Below, piece by piece: positions 1 to 12,516 of a DNA stretch of 64,000 bases. How positions within the stretch are numbered: position 1 is the first letter of the stretch; each line of letters starts with the position of its first letter. The notes beneath the pieces are model-generated. The model saw nothing but the letters and a program-made list of their open reading frames with translations, did no database searches and had not been told where the DNA came from. The position numbers and the translations under genes are program-made. This DNA is from Aselliscus stoliczkanus (taxonomy: Eukaryota; Chordata; Mammalia; Chiroptera; Hipposideridae), in the NCBI GenBank assembly GCA_033961575.1, contig CM066729.1, positions 97,529,001 through 97,593,000 of the forward strand, given 5' to 3'.

Positions 1-1231
1 GTAAGTTTTCAAGTCAAACCAAATCCAGAAAGAGTGTAATACCAACCTGCTCACATTAAGATAGGGAAAGATGGCAAATAGTAAATAATTACATGTTCTT
101 CTGCTGTAGATATTGAACTGTTATTTGATTCCCTTTAATAAAAGAGTCATTCTGAGAAATAAAATATAATATTATTGAAACCTTTTTAAAAATAATGCAG
201 TTATCAACTAGCGAAGCTTACTCAAATATAAATTAGTCTCCCAAGTTATAATTACAGAAATTTTTTCACCAAGACTAGAAGAATGAGACATTTCGGAGAA
301 TATAATCATTTTATTGTTGAATGTGCAATAAAGATCCCTTATGATTTTTTTTTTAGGAAAATTAAAGTACATTAATCAAAGCATAATACCTTTCATAACT
401 GCTGCCATTAATCAAATTCCTCCCAGGAGCTGGGCCTATGTGAAGCAAGGTTAGAGCTGGTTGTTCTTTTTCACATTAATTTCCAAGGGAAATTAGTAAA
501 TACATATCCTTATGCTCAGAATTCACTCACACAATATGTGTGGCATATTAATAATTTATATTTTATGTTAATGTTTTATTATATGAATCCTTAATGTGGA
601 CTTCACATAGTTAGTTACCTACTGCAAGCCTGTTCTCATAAGTGAAATATAATCTAAATAATACAAAGAACATTAGAAGCTTGTAAACCATCTTGTAATG
701 GATAATCACATTTCTCCCTGAAGAACCCAGCCTTGTGTATTTGCTAACCCTAAGGTCATAGTGTATCTGATATTGAAGTAGTATGTCTTCTTGTCCTCTC
801 ACTTCCCCACTAGTTAACATTTATTCAGTCTGATGCTATGTCCCATGCAAAGATCAATTCAATAAATTATATTAAAATTCAGAACAATTAATAATATAAG
901 ACTAGAAAGAATGCAAGCATGGTAAGGCAAACAATGTTTTAAAGAAAATAGTAGTAAATTTTCAGACCGTCTAGTTAAAATAAGATAATTTACTCAGAGA
1001 GCTCCTTATACTCAAAAAGAAGAACCAACCAACATTTAACAAAAAATATCTGTGGACAGATCACAGAAGGAATAGGGGAAAATATTTATATCTATGTCTA
1101 TCTCTATTATAAACTCCTTAAGGGAAGTACCTAAGTGTGGTACTTTCATTTATTCATTTATTGATTCATTTAGATAGTTGTTAATTTCTCATTATACTAG
1201 AAATGATGGTAATATTAAAGAGTCAAATAAG
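1..1231. other. AT-rich non-coding sequence, no gene seen
   Basis: The stretch is AT-rich with frequent stops in all frames and no recognisable protein, tRNA or SINE. Near 1131-1170 there is a TTCATTTATTCATTTATTGA stretch that resembles the end of an L2 repeat, but it is too short to call. Confidence 0.6.
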
Positions 1232-1399
1232 ATGCCAGAGACTCACAGCAACCTAGCTCCAGGTGGAGCTGTTGTTCGCCATCTTAGCTGTAGAGGGCGC
1301 AGCGTCACTGGCCCTCATGTGGGATCCGAACTGGGGACCTGCTGCTCAGAGATGGCGTCCCAAGCCAACTCTTAACCAACGCATCACTCAGCTGGCCCT
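1232..1399 (-). mobile_element. tRNA-headed SINE, long type, 3'-truncated
   Basis: Read on the minus strand it starts with the SINE head (gggccagctgagtg...gttaagagttggc). It continues through the B-box-like 'gttcggatcccacatgagggc' region to the 'cagctccacctggagct' segment of the long form, then stops. The 3' part of the long form (through 'ttccccaataaa') is missing. No target-site duplication could be read, so deletion after insertion is as likely as anything else. Part of this copy reads as a short open frame, which is not a gene. Confidence 0.85.
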
Positions 1400-1710
1400 A
1401 TGAGATAGCTTTTAACTTTTATATATGCAAAGAACACAGTAATTGAGTCAAGTGAAACATTACAAAGGAAACTTTTGAGTTGGATCTTGAAGGTACAGCA
1501 GATTTTCTCCAGTGTTGGGAAAAAGAAAATGGAACACAGAAAAGGAAAGTTGTGTGATGATGCTCATTTGTTTGTAGACAGTGAGTTCGTAAGAGGACTA
1601 ATAGCCACACTACGCTTCCTATCATCATGGTGAAAAATGAGTTTCTTCTACCCCTCTAGCCTACTTTCCAATGTGCAGTTTGTAACAAACCCTTAGTAGC
1701 ATGAGTTAGA
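1400..1710. other. Non-coding sequence, no gene seen
   Basis: Unique-looking sequence between a SINE and a hAT-type element. A 69-codon minus-strand open frame lies here, but it shows no family resemblance and no coding signature. Confidence 0.5.
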
Positions 1711-1880
1711 GATGTGCTGTCCAATAAAAGTAGCCACTAGTCACATGTGGCTATTATATAAAATTAATAATTCAGGTTTTCTTTATGTGAGCCTCATTCT
1801 AAGTGCTCAATAGCCAGGTATATGTGAGTCTTACAGAATATTTCCATCAGGATAGAACGTTCTACTGGGCAGCGTTGCAT
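1711..1880 (+). mobile_element. hAT-Charlie type non-autonomous DNA transposon (MER-type)
   Basis: The element begins 'gatgtgctgtccaata' and ends 'tctactgggcagcgttg', which are inverted versions of the CAGTGCTGTCCAATAGA terminus of an old mammalian hAT-Charlie family. The interior holds the family's 'gtagccactagtcacatgtggctat' and 'aagtgctcaatagcca' segments. The flanks share a weak TTAGA-like match (before 1711 and after 1880), fitting a decayed 8-bp hAT duplication. The exact subfamily name is not assigned. It carries no transposase. Confidence 0.75.
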
Positions 1881-3017
1881 TAGAACATCCTCAATTCTAT
1901 TGCCTGAAAGTAGGCCTTTTTAGAATTCCCCATGGAATTCAGAATGTATTCCTGAATAATGTATAAATGAGGGTTAATTGTAGTTAAAATATTATTAGTG
2001 GTATTGTTTTAGGATACATTAAAAGTCCTTTGGGCTCTTTTTAAAAACAGTCATTATTTAAAACATCCCTTCATGGAAAATGCATTTTAAGTGAAACAAT
2101 CAATGGATACATAAATTCTATAACACAATTTATTTATAAATTGGAGAAATCTCATAGAGAAATATGTAGTCCTAATTTTTTTCTTCATTATAATTAAGCT
2201 GTGAAAGTGCCATTGTAAATCCCTTTAGTGTAGCCCCTGAACATATATTCCCTTAATATTTTCAGGTACTTGTTCATTGCACCAATTTTGATATCATGCA
2301 TTTGCCATTCTGGAAAAAAAACACAATTGCTGTGTTTATGTTTCTTTAAAATTATTTATCTTAAACTAAGATCTCAAATTGAGCTAAAAACTCAGACTTC
2401 ACGTTCCAATAGGTTATAAATGCACCATATTATATTTCTTATCCTTCTCTGAAAGCAATATGGTGAACTCCTAATACATCAAACTGCCACTTTATTTTTA
2501 AAGCATTTCATGATATAATATTTTTACACTGAAAATACAAAAAAAATATATATATATTGGCCTAACTACTTACTTTTCTTTTGGAAACATCGATACATAT
2601 TCCTTAAATTGAAGATGCTTTTTAACATTTGGGCTTGACAGCCATGCAGAAACACAGATGTGTACACATACGTACATAGGCACACACAAATTATCACCTT
2701 TTCTTAGGAGCAGTAGTGTAAACACAAATAACATGATCTTAGTGCTAATTTTCTCATTCTTTCTTTCTAATTATATCAATTTTTTTTTATATTTACTTTT
2801 TTTTATTTGAGGAAATTTGTCATCCTAGACTGGCATGTGAGTTGGTCTCTAGTTTTAATTCTTTTATGCATTTAATACATTTATGTGAATCTTATCAATC
2901 AAAGCTCAAATGAGACATTTATTAAGTGGCCTTAAAAAAATCTGTAAAATTGTATTCCTAATTTTAACAAATGTCTGAGTTACAAGTGCATTTTTCAACT
3001 TCTTACTTTCATGTGCT
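1881..3017. other. AT-rich non-coding sequence
   Basis: No gene or clear repeat. It holds a short (TA) run near 2548-2558 and an alternating CA/TACG-rich patch around 2660-2690. Poly-T stretches near 2780-2805 may be decayed retrotransposon tails, but no body can be aligned by eye. Confidence 0.5.
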
Positions 3018-3150
3018 TATTCAGCAAATATTTATAGAGTAAACAACTATGGGCTCTGTGGAGTTTAAGAGGATACAATGGAGAGCAAAATAGATGAGAT
3101 CTCTGCTCTCATAGAACATATGACTTGAAAACAGCAAATGATAAGTTCAG
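3018..3150 (-). repeat. L2 LINE 3' end fragment
   Basis: The sequence 'tcagcaaatatttatagagta...gatacaatggagagcaaaatagatgagatctctgctctcatagaa' matches, in reverse orientation, the L2 3' end (TCAACAAATATTTATTGAGC..., GGGATACA..., CCTGCCCTCATGGAGC). It is diverged and short, so the call rests on the order of these conserved blocks. Confidence 0.65.
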
Positions 3151-3824
3151 CTTCTATGCAATTTGTTGGTTCAATAAAAGAGCATATCAAAGGAAAATGC
3201 AAGTTTTAAAATGAATGAAAAGAAAATTTTCATTTTAATGAGGAGAAAAATGGTGTGGGAGTATGTGTGTGTATGCAAAATATGTACCCCAATACAGAAG
3301 AGGGCACATATGTGCACAGTGTACACATGTATCTTAAACATTCCAGGTAAATACTTACAAAGATGCTGATAAAATACTGGTATTTTCTGTGGTATCTTAG
3401 TTTGCCATGATGATAATATGTTACTATGGTAGTAACAAAGGGAAAAATGGGCCCCATGCCCCCCAAAATATTTAATTAAACCTGATGCCCATTTTTGCAT
3501 TTATGCAGTAAATTGAAGAAGCTACAGACTTTTGTCTACATTAAGAATTTAGACATATACTTAAATACATTTACATGCAAAATTATTGCAAATATAATTA
3601 TAAAAAACAGTAAAAATGTCTCTAAGAAGCTAAACATAGTTTCTTAACACTTGTTTATACTCACATTTTATTACCCTTTATCCATCACACCTGTTAAAAA
3701 CATTAGCAATTCAGGACTAACTGGTTTTCATTGTAATCTGTAAGCATTCTGAACTCAGTATTAAAATAAGAAAATAATTTTTTTCTTTTATCAAAGATTT
3801 AACACTCTCATAGAATGGTTACAT
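3150..3824. other. Non-coding sequence; overlapping minus open frames judged spurious
   Basis: A 109-codon and a 78-codon open frame overlap on the minus strand (about 3171-3500). They are rich in I/F/Y/H from AT- and TG-rich sequence and match no family I know. No other feature seen. Confidence 0.5.
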
Positions 3825-3910
3825 TCGGTGGACCTTGTGGCTCAGAGATCAGTGACTCACCCGAGATCACACAGGAATTATTAGAACTAGGGTTATGCCT
3901 TCTCAATTTT
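3825..3910 (+). repeat. MIR-like fragment
   Basis: 'cagagatcagtgactcacccgagatcacacaggaattattagaactagggttatgcct' follows the MIR core order (GTGACTTGCCCAAGGTCACACAGC...AGAGCTGGGATT..). Diverged and partial. Confidence 0.55.
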
Positions 3911-6660
3911 CCTTTTACTCCATCATTTAAGTAATGCAAACTGAATTGAGTTCAATATTGAGCATGAGAATAGCTTAAAATAAATGAAGGTTTTGTTTCT
4001 GCTAATATACCAGAGTGAGTTTTAATTATTTTTTAAGGAATTTGCCTATAGCTGAGCCTGAAAACACATTTTTATTTTACAGATCAGATTATGTGCTATT
4101 CAGATTCAACTGTGTCCCAGAAATCTTGGCAGAGTTCACTAATCCCAGGACCATCTGTTTTCTGGATTGCTTTTGGAACTTGTGTTGGAATGAGTTCTGC
4201 CAACACTTGCATGTCAATGGCTCCTCTTCAAGTGGCTGAATTATTCAGCATTGGACAAAAATTATTCTCAGCATCAGGTTTAAAATTTTATAGTAATAGA
4301 TTGAGAAAAAATATTCAATTAGAGATGATCATGCTTTAGTGGGTGATTCTCATTACCAAATAGTATTTAAGAAATGCTCATATCATAGAAATGTGATCCA
4401 TACATCTCCAGAGAAAACCTAGACTGATGTAGGGTAGACAGAGAAGATGGCAGGATCTTGGCATTTGAAGGAAATTTAGAGACTGCCTAGAAAGTCTTCT
4501 TCAGTATCTCTTCCAGATGGTCATCTGGAATGAAAGAACCAGTTCCATTTGGGGATATCTCCCATGATCAGAAAGTTCTTCCACATATCGCATATTCTTC
4601 TCATCTCTCTGGGACACAGCATTACTTCGTTTCCTATGAGTGCTTGTGAAGAATTACTGGACACCTTTGGAAACCTTCTAAACTGAAGGGAATTCATCAT
4701 TCTCAAGGTGCAGGATGTTGAGAAGAATCTCCATCCCTCGACTCACATCAGATTGCCTTTATGCTATTGTACGTTGCCCGTTTTACACACATATTGGAGC
4801 CTGGGTGTAATCCACCTCTTCCATAAAGCTTTCCCAGAAAAATCATAGTTCTCTTTTACTCTCTCTGTTATATATTTGTCAGAGAAAGTTCTCTCTATTT
4901 ATTACCTTTTATTACTAATTTACTATCATGCAATGATATGGCCTAATAAGAGGCAACCTAGGGTCATTTATTTCACACTTGTCCTACTTGGAGTGAGAAA
5001 GGGGCTCTGCTCATTGTTTCCACTCAGAAACCCAGGATGAGGGAGACCTCATCTCAACATATATCTATGACTATTGCAAAGTGAGAATGGAGGTGACGAA
5101 TCACATACTCTAAAATTCTCCATTCACATTGCATTAAACGTACATCAGCTGTCCACACTTCACTTAAAAGAATGGTGGGATAGTTCAATCATACTATATA
5201 TAAGGCAGCCTGCAGAACGTGTGAACAGCACATAAGGCTGTGGGGGCGGGGGGAAGTGGGGGCTACCATGAGAGGCTTGTGACCTAAATAGTAGGTACAA
5301 CAGAAAAGGTTGACATGTTTGGTTAGGATGTGAAGAACAGGCTTGGTTGAAAGCACAGCATAAATGAGAGAGAGAGAGACGAACAATATGCATCCAGGAG
5401 TGAACAGTTAAACATCAAATGTGTAAGGAAAAGTACATATGCCCACATATGAATATAGCAAATAAATTTTCTTGGGTGGCATTCTGCAGCCCAAGATTTG
5501 TGTTAGGACATAGTATAGGGCTAAGGGTGCAGGGTCATAGTACAGCACTCTCATTAAATATCTGGGTCACCTTGAACATAGGTCACTCACCCTCTTTGAC
5601 CTTTGGCTCTCAGCTTTAAAATAAAGGGGTTGAGGCAATTAAATTCTAATATTTCTTTTCTGCTCTAATCTTCCAAGACTCTCTATTTTAAATATATTCT
5701 TTATTCTAAGTAATGTTTAGTAAAATTTGGGACTCAGGTGAAATTTTTAGATATGGTGGCTAGAATTTAAATATTTTATGTACATTTTATATAAAATATT
5801 TATATAATATATATACCTAAATATAAAATGCTCATATATAATGTTTGAATTCTATTTCATATTCATAGTAAGACGTAAGTCATAAGATTATATGTCTTAT
5901 TATGATATACATACACATATATACATGTATATGTCTTAAGGATTCCATAAACTGAAATTCATTTTGAGAGGTCCCATATGAGAAAACGAAAGCCAACTCT
6001 CTTCATGTCACAAGGTGAAATATTTAGCGTTTGGCTTCTCCAAAACAACAAACCAAAAATACCATGGGGTTTTAAATAGAACTTGATACTGCACTATGGC
6101 AACAAATCAGTTTCAAATTTGCTCACATTTCATGGGCTTATATTGACTTTCTGTCATTGTTATCATTGATAGAACAGTATTTAAACAAGTACTCTGAAGA
6201 CAGCAATTCCATGTGGCTGTTTCTACTTTCCTCAGCTGTTTTACGCCATTATTTTCTAGGACATATGTAAAACAAAAATTTCAGAACAATGACTGAAGAT
6301 TCTGATTAAGACATGTGATTCGAGATTAAATGTTGCAAGAGTCATCTAATAATTTAAATGTCATCTCTACTTATTAATGCAACAGGGAGACACTTGTTAG
6401 TAAAAGAGTAAAATAAAACTTTTTGTCCCATCTCTCTGGTGACTACTGCCTCATATTCCATCATTCACTGCCTTAGTACACAGCCTCTACAATCATCTCC
6501 TTATGAAGGTAGATGATCCTAGAAAAAATAAATTATTGTCATTGGTACAAAGCTCCAAGGCATCTGGAGGGATGAGAAAAACATGGAGCCCCAAAGGCCT
6601 TTCCCTTCTCAGAGTGCTGTCTAACTCAAATTAGAAGTTCTTTTTACAAATGGAATTGTC
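3911..6660. other. Unique-looking non-coding sequence
   Basis: No gene recognised. An open stretch at 4015-4339 (two frames, 74 and 82 codons) was examined and shows no motif, splice context or family resemblance. About 4780-4920 has a faint L2-like look ('cctcttccataaagctttcccagaaaaatc'). About 5760-5940 is strongly AT-rich with several self-complementary TATA/ATAT segments that may form cruciforms. Confidence 0.45.
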
Positions 6661-6684
6661 TACTTAGTACTCTTTGGAGTACTT

Positions 6685-6865
6685 CTCTGGCAGGTATTGT
6701 GATTCCCGCAACAACACTAGGAAACAGAAGTCATCATTAACCACATTCTACCAAGAAGGAAACTTTTGGTGAAGTTGAGTAGCCTACTCAAACATACACA
6801 GTCAGAATATGGTAAAGTGGGAGTCTGGCTGGCTCTAAAATCTATGGGAAAAGGGACCCTGGCTT
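6685..6865 (+). repeat. MIR SINE
   Basis: 'gtgattcccgcaacaacactaggaa...cattaaccacattctaccaagaaggaaac...ggtgaagttgagtagcctactcaaacatacacagtcagaatatggtaaagtgggagtctggctggctct' follows the MIR order: CCTCACAACAACCC, ATTTTACAGATGAGGAAAC, AGGTTAAGTAACTTGCCCAAGG, CACACAGCTAG, GGTCTGGCTC. Confidence 0.75.
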
Positions 6866-8171
6866 TTGCTCTAGGTACATTGGGAAATGTTGTGGATTGT
6901 ATTGATAATGCATCTGACTTGCGGAGCCCGGAAGCCCTACATGGAAGAAGGTGGTAGAAAAACACCCCTACAAGAAAAATTGAGAATCTAAGGACTCTAG
7001 CATTGCCTTCCATCTTTCAGGGGTCCTTTCCGGGCTCTGAGTCTGCCTGGGAATGTATACAAGATGAGAAAGAAGGTTTTTCTTAAAACAACAGCTTTAG
7101 CCCCAAACCTCTTTCCCATTAATTCAGCCCTGACTCAGACTGGGTCATGTTGGAGGCAAGACCCCAGCTGACTCACCTACATAAGTCTTGGCCAGACCCC
7201 ACTGCACTATGCATGTTAGCCAAGAAAATAAGAGCCTTTTCACCCAGATGTAATCTCTCTGAGCAATGCCTTCTTTTGTCCCTAAAGCACAAGCAACTGT
7301 CTGTAGGTTGTGTGACAACACTCTATGAAATTATCCAAATGCACTGTCACAGTTCACATGGCAGCACATTGGTGCCTGCAGCACTGAAACCTACACATGC
7401 TCTTAAGTGAGAGCAGAGCCCTCTTTCCAGAGCCCAGAAAGACCCACATTTCAGGTTTCTGATGATGGGATTATTGCCTTTAGAAAAGAGGCCCCATTGA
7501 GGGAACTAATGTGAGTGAATAGCAGAGCACTAACAATCTATAGACTATCCTTTCAGTAACATGCAACCTAATCCTTTCTCATGTGGGGTATTTAAAAGTG
7601 TTATGTTTATTCTGTTCCCTGCATCCTGCCAATACCCTTATTTTTCCCCTTCACATTGCTGGTGATGGGGTAAGAGCAGCAAATATTAAACAGCCAAATT
7701 CTGGAGGAAACAAAAGTTTACAGAATTTGAACAATGCATTTTATTTAACTTGAAGCATACCAAAGCATTAACTGTCACATTAATAATAATTGAATAACAA
7801 GTTTGCATTGGCTGGAGCACCAAAAATGCTTGTATTTATTGACAACAGATGTTTAAATATTCCATCAAGTCAAACTCTGTAGGAACTGCCTTAGGTTCTG
7901 ATGTGTTTTTCCTACAAATCTGATTATATCCTAGTCAGGAGCAAAGCAGACGAAGACTGACTAGTAAATTTGGGGGAATATTTTACCATGCAATGCATGA
8001 AAAGCAAAAAGCAGCAAGAACAACGATAACAACAAAAAGGAATCCTGTTAATGTTTACTATAAGAACAAAAAAATACATATATATAACTATTAAATCAGC
8101 ATGCAACTTGTTTTTAGGATTATGTTGGTGAGCTTCAGATTTATGTGACAAAATTTCAGGTTTGTGTGGTG
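6866..8171. other. Non-coding sequence, no gene seen
   Basis: Moderately complex sequence with short open frames (for example 7147-7410, 87 codons) that resemble no family. No repeat confidently recognised. The stretch 7600-7900 is AT-rich. Confidence 0.45.
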
Positions 8172-8184
8172 AAAATATTCATAT

Positions 8185-8662
8185 ATATATATTGTTTACA
8201 TTTTTTTAATTGGGGAATCGGGGCGGGGGACAGCATTGGGGAATCGAGGAAGGGGAACAGGAACAGACAAGTTGCTGTCCTTCTGTTCTTCAGCCTAGTT
8301 GGGGGAAGTTGCTTCACTGGCCCATGTTGGTATCGTCATTGCGCTCTTCCTGGGTGAGGCAGATCGGTCACCGGCCTCTGGACGGCTGCTCACAGCAGCT
8401 CTTGGCAGCTCACACCGGCTGCCGGCCGCTCACGCTGGCTGCTGCCACTTACTGTAGCCTATGGCAGCCCTCTGCCGCAGGGGCTGCAGCTACGCCGTCC
8501 TAGGGACACACAGCACCCCAGCTCCAGGTGGAGCTGTTGTTCACCATCTTAGCTGCAGAGGCAGTGTCACTGGCCCTCATTTGTGGGATGCGAACCGGGG
8601 CCCTGCTGCTCCGAGCTGGCGTCACAAGCCAGCTCTTAACCAACATGCCACTCGGCCAGCCC
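8185..8662 (-). mobile_element. Full-length long-form tRNA-headed SINE
   Basis: On the minus strand it starts 'gggctggccgagtggcatgttggttaagagctggcttgtgacgcc', runs through 'cccggttcgcatcccacaaatgagggccagtgacactgcctctgcagctaagatgg', and a GC-rich body. It ends in 'gttcccctt...gattccccaattaaaaaaa' with an A/T-rich tail. A 13-bp target duplication aaaatattcatat is present at 8172-8184 and 8663-8675, so both ends are intact. Several 70-98 codon open frames inside are SINE translations, not genes. Confidence 0.95.
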
Positions 8663-8835
8663 AAAATATTCATATTTTTAAAACCTTTCAAAGTATTGAA
8701 CAAATAATGCACTTGCACCATAGACACATTAGAAAATGTGTTGCACCACCAACTTGAGTTACCCCCAGTTATTATTTTGCTTATAAATCTGACTGAGCTG
8801 CTTTCTACAGTATGCAGTTTTTTTTTCTGAAAAGT

Positions 8836-8970
8836 TTATTTATTTATTTATTTATTTATTTATGTATTTTCAATTAGAGTCGACATTCCATTTTGTTTAT
8901 ATTATTTTCAACTTTACAGCATAATGGTTAGATGTCTATATAATTTGAAGGTTTCTCTCATAATTCTATG
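8836..8970 (-). mobile_element. LINE-1 3' end, 5'-truncated
   Basis: The block starts with a (TTTA)n run, the reversed A-rich tail. It continues 'ttcaattagagtcgacattccattttgtttatattattttcaactttacagcataatggttagatgtctata', the reverse of a Laurasiatherian L1 3' UTR end. The upstream limit is uncertain because divergence rises after about 8970. Confidence 0.7.
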
Positions 8971-9437
8971 CTATCCTCTTAGAAATTATATGTTACATTG
9001 TACTTCAAAATATTATAGAATCCCCTTGAAACAGAGATACATAAACAAACCCCCTACAAAATCATGATTTCCCCTGCCATCAGTGTAACAAAAAGTTTCA
9101 ATTTGCTGGAGTTTCTCCATTGTGGGAGCTATTTCCCTGTTTCATTTATATCAGCTTCAAGTCTTTTCAAGTATCCATGGAGCAGACTTTGTGATACAAA
9201 AATACCGAAAGTTGGTTCCTGGCTTTTCTCCCTAGTCTTATTATCAAGTAACTGAAGTTATGGCCCTTGTTCTCTTTAAACTATGAGGATATTCTTACTT
9301 ATTTGAGCATATAAAGGAAATGGTAGTTTTACAGCACAATGTTACATAAGAAATTAAATGATACTGGATTCTCTACTTTTTTCCTCCCAAAATAATGTAA
9401 TTCAATATTTCCCCTGTTGTACAGACACAAAAAAATG

Positions 9438-9442
<5 letters not shown>
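8971..9442. other. Non-coding sequence
   Basis: AT-rich; the first 50 bases may be an eroded continuation of the LINE-1 3' end. No gene. Confidence 0.4.
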
Positions 9443-9527
<85 letters not shown>

Positions 9528-9555
9528 CTCCCTCCCTCCTTCCCTCTCTCTCAAT
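9443..9555. repeat. (TC)n microsatellite with CCCT/CCTT flank
   Basis: An almost pure TC run spans about 9443-9523, followed by a CCCTCCCTCCTTCCCTC pyrimidine tract to about 9553. It is long enough to be variable and is a candidate triplex-forming tract. Confidence 0.95.
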
Positions 9556-10022
9556 CCTGGTAGAATGAACTTTTCTTTGACAACTGAAGAAGAAAGACCA
9601 TACTTTTATTATTATTATTATTGCAATAACACCACTGAAAATTTTAAGGCGTATGGTTCAGCATTGCAGTTCTCAGGACCTAAAGCCTAATGAGATTTTT
9701 CAAAAGCCTTCAGCAAATATCACACATCACTGATGCTCTAAAGATCTTTTACTGGTGGGAATAAATGTGAGTTTTCTGAGCTGAATTAATGTAAGTGTGA
9801 TAGCTAACAACCCTCCATATTAATAAAAAGATAGTAAAATAAATTGCAATACAATTTGAAAGACATGGGCTTAGTTTACGAAAGATCAGTTTTCTTAATT
9901 CTTGACAAAGGTACATGTCCATTATTTATACAATATAGGTACCTGGAGATTATTCAAACAGGTTTTTTTTTTCTTTTCTTTTTTTTCTTAGGAAAGGAAA
10001 CGCTCTTACTAACCTTAGGTTA

Positions 10023-10023
<1 letters not shown>

Positions 10024-10063
<40 letters not shown>
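10024..10063. repeat. (AAT)n microsatellite
   Basis: About 13 perfect TAA/AAT units, preceded by a poly-T/TTTTC stretch (9962-9988). No adjacent retroelement body could be identified. Confidence 0.95.
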
Positions 10064-10065
<2 letters not shown>

Positions 10066-11940
10066 CAACGACCATCCTGTTTAGAAATAGTGAAACTTAA
10101 AACCAGGGAGGGAAAGCAGAGAGGGAAAATAAGCCAAACTCACCCTTCCTTGCTGTTCTTAAATTATGGCTTTGTCCCTCAGGGGGATTTTTGTTGTTTT
10201 TGCTTTCTAGGCAACAGAAATTCAGGAATTTTTCTAACGTTGAATCTCGAAAAACTGGAGTAATCTCATACCCACAGGTAACCTCCACCATCAATTTAAC
10301 TAAGTGTCCCTTCCAGTGCCTGGACTGCTCAGGGAGTGAAACGAGACCCAACACTGGCTCTGTCATTAACCAACTGCATTCTCTTAAGCAAGTCCCTTCC
10401 CATTCTCCCACATGTTAACCCAACAGTCCCCGACAACCACACAACAGTTCAGGTCCTTTTTTTTTTCCTTCCACCACTGCCCACCACCGCTAGAGAAAGT
10501 TTCTTAATAAGGAAGCTCATCCATGTCTGATTTCCCCACACATATGGACTCTTACCAGAATTTTTTTTGTCCCACTCTGCATTCCTAGCCAGTCACATTT
10601 GCCATTCCTGAAGAAGCTGCTAGAAACCTGGACAGACCCTTGAGTCCACTGAGCCACTTCTGATGGTCTCTCTCCGTACACATAAGTTTCCCTTCGACCT
10701 ACAGCTTCTCTACCTGCAGGTCCTACATCTCCTGCCAAGCTTTCCTCCTTAATTTGTTTCAGAGGAAACACTGGACTCCCCTGAATCTAAAATATTCTAG
10801 CTCGTCCATTTTCATGGTGGATCTAATTTTTGTTGGACATGAAGCTTAAAAACATTGTGGCACTTTACTTACGAAAAGGAAATAATAATAAAATAAAATG
10901 TGACTTAAAGGATCAAAGTTTTTTAAAAGTCACATATTGGCAACTGTACGAAGCATATAATCATGTGATGGTATTGCTAACATCCTTGCCTGACCTTGGT
11001 GGGGGTCTGTGCACATAAGGGACCCTAAGCTTCAGTTCCATTGTCTTCATAGTCCAACCCTTGTCACTCCGAGTTCACCAAGCCTTGTGGCCAGTGCAGA
11101 TAACAAATTAACTTCTCTCCTTTGTATCTGCATTGGTGCTAGTTATGTCCCATCTTGGTAGAAGGGGAAAAATAGTCACTTCAACATTTTTCTTTTAGGA
11201 CTTGAAGTTTTTTTTCACTTAGCCCATTGGAGAATGGCTGCTTCTCCTTTTATCTCCTTTAGTATTTTGCCCCCTGATCATAACTTATGTTTTCAGCCAT
11301 ATCTCCTACCCCCTTGCTCACCAATGCGTGTACACACGCGTATGCACACCCCCCCCCACACACACACACACACAACCCTATGCCCCAGTACTAGGAAAAG
11401 TGGATCTATGTAATAATGTGTCTTTAGACCAAACTTTTTCCAGTGCTGTGAAGCACTGTTTAGGAGACTGTAAATGTGCCATTGGGATTTATAGGGTAGG
11501 ATAACTGACAAGATAGGTTTTTGCCACAACCCTCTGCATTTAGGCTCACAAGACAAATGCTGGAGGGGAAAGGGCATTTCTGATCTTTGGGCCTTATCAG
11601 CCAGTCAGCCAGTGAGCAATGATCAGCTGTGAGTCTCTAGACATCAACAGGCATTGGCCCTAAACAGAATAAAGGATGGGAAGAAATTAGAAGAAACGGC
11701 AGTGATGTAGAAACTGAACAGTTACCCCTCCATTTCTGGTTACTAAATTCATTGCTGCGTCTGCTTTTAGAGTCATGTGATACTGGCAATGAACAGCAAC
11801 TGGGACTTAGTAATTTTAAGGCTAGATGGAAAGATAAAATGAAGACAAAAACAAACAAAAAATTACTATACCTTAGCATATAGTAATGAAATGTGTAATT
11901 AACTTTTATCTACAATGAAAGTATCTTTAAAAAATAAATA
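10064..11940. other. Non-coding sequence with a MIR-like patch
   Basis: About 10340-10420 ('ctggctctgtcattaaccaactgcattctcttaagcaagtcccttcc') resembles the 5' part of MIRb. A short CA run with a C-homopolymer lies at 11347-11375. Short open frames at 10097-10411, 10517-10771, 11293-11577 and 11637-11879 show no recognisable family. The rest is unique-looking. Confidence 0.45.
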
Positions 11941-11975
11941 TGTTCTCTCAGGAATGGTGTCTACAGGCATACAGA

Positions 11976-12392
11976 ATAGGCCAGCATTTGACCTACAATT
12001 GGCGGTTGTCCTACCATACAGCCTCTAACACAGTTATGTGTCCCCAACCCCTGCTAATAGAATCATTTACCTTTATACCAAGGAGGTTGGGAAAGCACCG
12101 AAAACTGTGTGTGGCGTGTGCCCAGGCTGACTTCACGGAGCTGGTGCTGTGAGACTAAGTTCTAATGAGGTTGTCTAAAATGTAAAAACCATGTCAGCAG
12201 GGCCTGTGGTGGGTCCATGTGTGCAAAATGTGGCCGTGACAGGAACAAGCATGCTTTCCTCATGGAGGAGCAGAAAATCATTGTGAAAGTGAAGGCACAT
12301 GCACAGAGTCAGAAAGCTAAATTTAAAAAAATGAAGTGGTTTTGAGTAATAAAAACAAGTAAAAGGCTTGTTCTGTTAAAAAATAAATAAAT
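11976..12392 (+). pseudogene. RPL34P: Processed pseudogene of ribosomal protein L34
   Basis: The sequence aligns by eye along the whole RPL34 mRNA coding region. It starts where ATG has become ATA (11976), then gives [17 protein letters not shown], a '[13 protein letters not shown]' segment, and later the '[14 protein letters not shown]'-like and '[12 protein letters not shown]'-like segments. It ends with codons for AQSQKAK near 12322. The parent encodes the 60S subunit protein eL34. There are no introns. An AATAAA signal lies at 12348-12353, about 25 bases before an A-rich tail (about 12378-12392), so it is a retrocopy. It is broken: start codon lost, at least one frameshift around 12140-12160 (a TGA ends the first frame at 12150-12152), a later deletion in the 'gtgaaggcaca' region, and the stop altered by an insertion. 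No function is expected. Confidence 0.93.
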
Positions 12393-12516
12393 ATAACTCA
12401 TTCTAAATGTTTACTTAATTCTATACTGTTTTTCTGAGTACGATGAGTGTTTGTAGAGATAAAATTTAAATCTGATGTAGGTTTCTTATATTTATCCTAA
12501 ATTACCCCTTATTTTA

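Noticed and set aside
4015..4339. Two overlapping open frames of 74 and 82 codons, considered as a possible exon
   Set aside because: No family resemblance, no convincing splice signals and no consistent frame; not enough to call a gene.
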